Source: Cinclus cinclus
Taxonomy: Eukaryota > Chordata > Aves > Passeriformes > Cinclidae
NCBI RefSeq assembly: GCF_963662255.1
Contig: NC_085060.1
Span: 7,441,630-7,505,629 of the forward strand
Direction: 5' to 3'
Length of the DNA stretch: 64,000 nt
Part shown: positions 62,503 through 64,000 of the stretch, one piece after another
Layout: every line of letters starts with the position of its first letter
Numbering within the stretch: the first letter of the stretch is position 1
Notes under the pieces: model-generated
Told to the model about the DNA's origin: nothing
Databases searched by the model: none
The model's input: the letters and a program-made list of their open reading frames with translations, nothing else
Program-made: the position numbers and the translations under genes

Positions 62503-64000
62503 AGACAGAAAGAAGGAAGATTTCCACACTATGAAGTGTGGGGAAATTATTTTACCAAACAGGCTAGGTGTATAAAGGGTCACATTGAGACCAAATGTAG
62601 TTTTATATGACGTGAGTTTCCCTCAGTCCCCAGGGAATACTGGAGGTGGAAACCAACCTGCACTCTATTTAGTTTATTATTTGTCAAGTGAATCCAACAG
62701 TTACCAACCCTTTTTTTCTCCCCCTCCCCACTTCTGAGCCTTAAAGTCTTACATAAATGCTCCCACTGCCTAAATCTTAGAACATTTATAACATGAAATC
62801 ATCCTCTAAAACAGCAGCCAGGACAGTAATATTTTTCAAGGGCACAGAAATTAATGAGATCTTGTAGGACAGGTCTCATCACATGCTATTTGGTCAGTGG
62901 CACCTGCAAGACTGAAGTACCACCTTTCAAATCTAGCAAACAGCATCTAAAACCTCCTGGAGAAACTGCAAGAAAAATTCCTAATGAACACTCTTTGGTG
63001 AGTTTAACAGTTTTAAGCAGTTTTGATTTAGTAAATACATTGCTCACCTGCTCTGAATGAGAATGAGCTCAGCATTAATATTCCCTTGCTCTCCACATGC
63101 TGGTGGCAGCTAAGTGTTCACTGGGAACAAGTGAATTTGAGAAAGCTAATTGTAAAATTATGTAAATGGACACAGTCTCAGCTAGAAAGCATCTGTCTGT
63201 GAAAAATGACAGGTCACACTGGACACAGTGGGGAACTGTGCTGAGCTGACTGCTGTGAGCTCACCAGCATATTCAAGGCTGGAGGCAAACAAGCACTGTC
63301 ACTGTTTTAGCAATATGATGTCCCTCACAATGAAGCCTCTGCTACCACAGCTGTCACTCAGGATTTTAATTAATCCTTTCACATTTCAGCTGCCCAGTAA
63401 ACCCAAAGGGCATTTCACAGACTATTTCCAGGCTATCTAAGGGATGACGCCTACCCTACAGTTTTCCATGGCACAGAAGCAGCTAAATTATATCATAAAG
63501 AGCAAAGGCAGGGATCAAAAGCTGTCAGTAGTACCAATTAATCTCATCCAGTTTCTCAGTGGCCCTCCTGCTTGCTCATAGACTGCTGTGCTGGGGGCAG
63601 CCCCACTCACTGTCACACCATCCCCCGAGGGTGGGAGATCAGGGTCACCAGCCAGACCCACCTGCCACAGTTGCTTATCTGAATGCCACTACAGCTCTGA
63701 TATTAATTTACTCTAAACCAGGCAGCCAGGAGAACCAAACTGAGTTTGAGAACATAAAGACTAAGCTGCAGCACATACACATCAAAAAGCTATTCTCAGA
63801 TGAAAAGAGCTACAAAGTCCAGACACTACAGACTGCAAATACCATCCAGGCACAGTAGATGCATGCAAAGTCCTTCTCAGAAAGGAACTGTAGGAAAGGC
63901 TTCATGATCTGCAGAGGCTCATCTGGCCGTGGCCAAGGAACATGAGAAAGGGTCATTAATTAGATCCTTCATCCTTATTGCTTTTCTCAGATGTCCTCAG

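Larger units (their letters stand above)
56607..64000 (-). other. RNF128: RNF128 intron 1 (left part)
   Basis: No signal peptide or PA-domain exon could be found on the - strand, and neither of the two mammalian alternative first exons has a counterpart. Apart from the CR1 copy and a short tandem duplication I see nothing else. The intron is at least 7.4 kb. Confidence 0.6.

Overview
The window looks like avian nuclear DNA. The interspersed repeats I can recognise are CR1 LINE 3' ends plus one LTR-like block. Genes are split into short exons with GT-AG introns of roughly 0.1-3.6 kb, and a CpG-rich island marks one promoter. Three protein-coding genes can be assembled exon by exon, and reading phase is consistent across every junction.

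Region 1 (647-6484, + strand) holds the last eight coding exons of a CLOCK/NPAS2-family circadian transcription factor, covering 424 residues after the PAS domains; the bHLH and PAS exons lie to the left of the window. The sequence matches neither CLOCK nor NPAS2 closely and mixes features of both. It sits next to TBC1D8B and RNF128, whereas human NPAS2 sits next to TBC1D8 and RNF149. I therefore read it as a third CLOCK-family ohnolog, and this is the most interesting item in the window. Region 2 (6485-14656) is the tail-to-tail space between this gene and TBC1D8B, filled mostly by probable long 3'UTRs from both sides.

Region 3 (14657-39169, - strand) is a complete TBC1D8B gene: 21 coding exons and 1130 residues, with two GRAM domains, a Rab-GAP TBC domain that keeps both catalytic fingers, and a degenerate EF-hand. 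Its first exon lies in a CpG island at about 38.7-39.7 kb. Region 4 (39.7-45.1 kb) is intergenic and includes a putative solo LTR and a CA microsatellite. Region 5 (45.1-64.0 kb, - strand) is the 3' part of RNF128 (GRAIL), a transmembrane RING-H2 E3 ligase: six exons, a 3'UTR, and more than 7 kb of first intron holding a large CR1 copy. Exon 1, with the signal peptide and most of the PA domain, lies to the right of the window.

The genes are not an operon and need not share a pathway. Their shared order and orientation (CLOCK-like >, < TBC1D8-like, < RNF-like) duplicates the NPAS2-TBC1D8-RNF149 block of human chromosome 2, as expected for a block copied in the early vertebrate genome duplications. 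Human Xq22.3 keeps TBC1D8B and RNF128 but, to my knowledge, no CLOCK-like gene there. In birds this X-homologous region usually lies on chromosome 4p (chicken) or 4A (passerines); that placement is inference.
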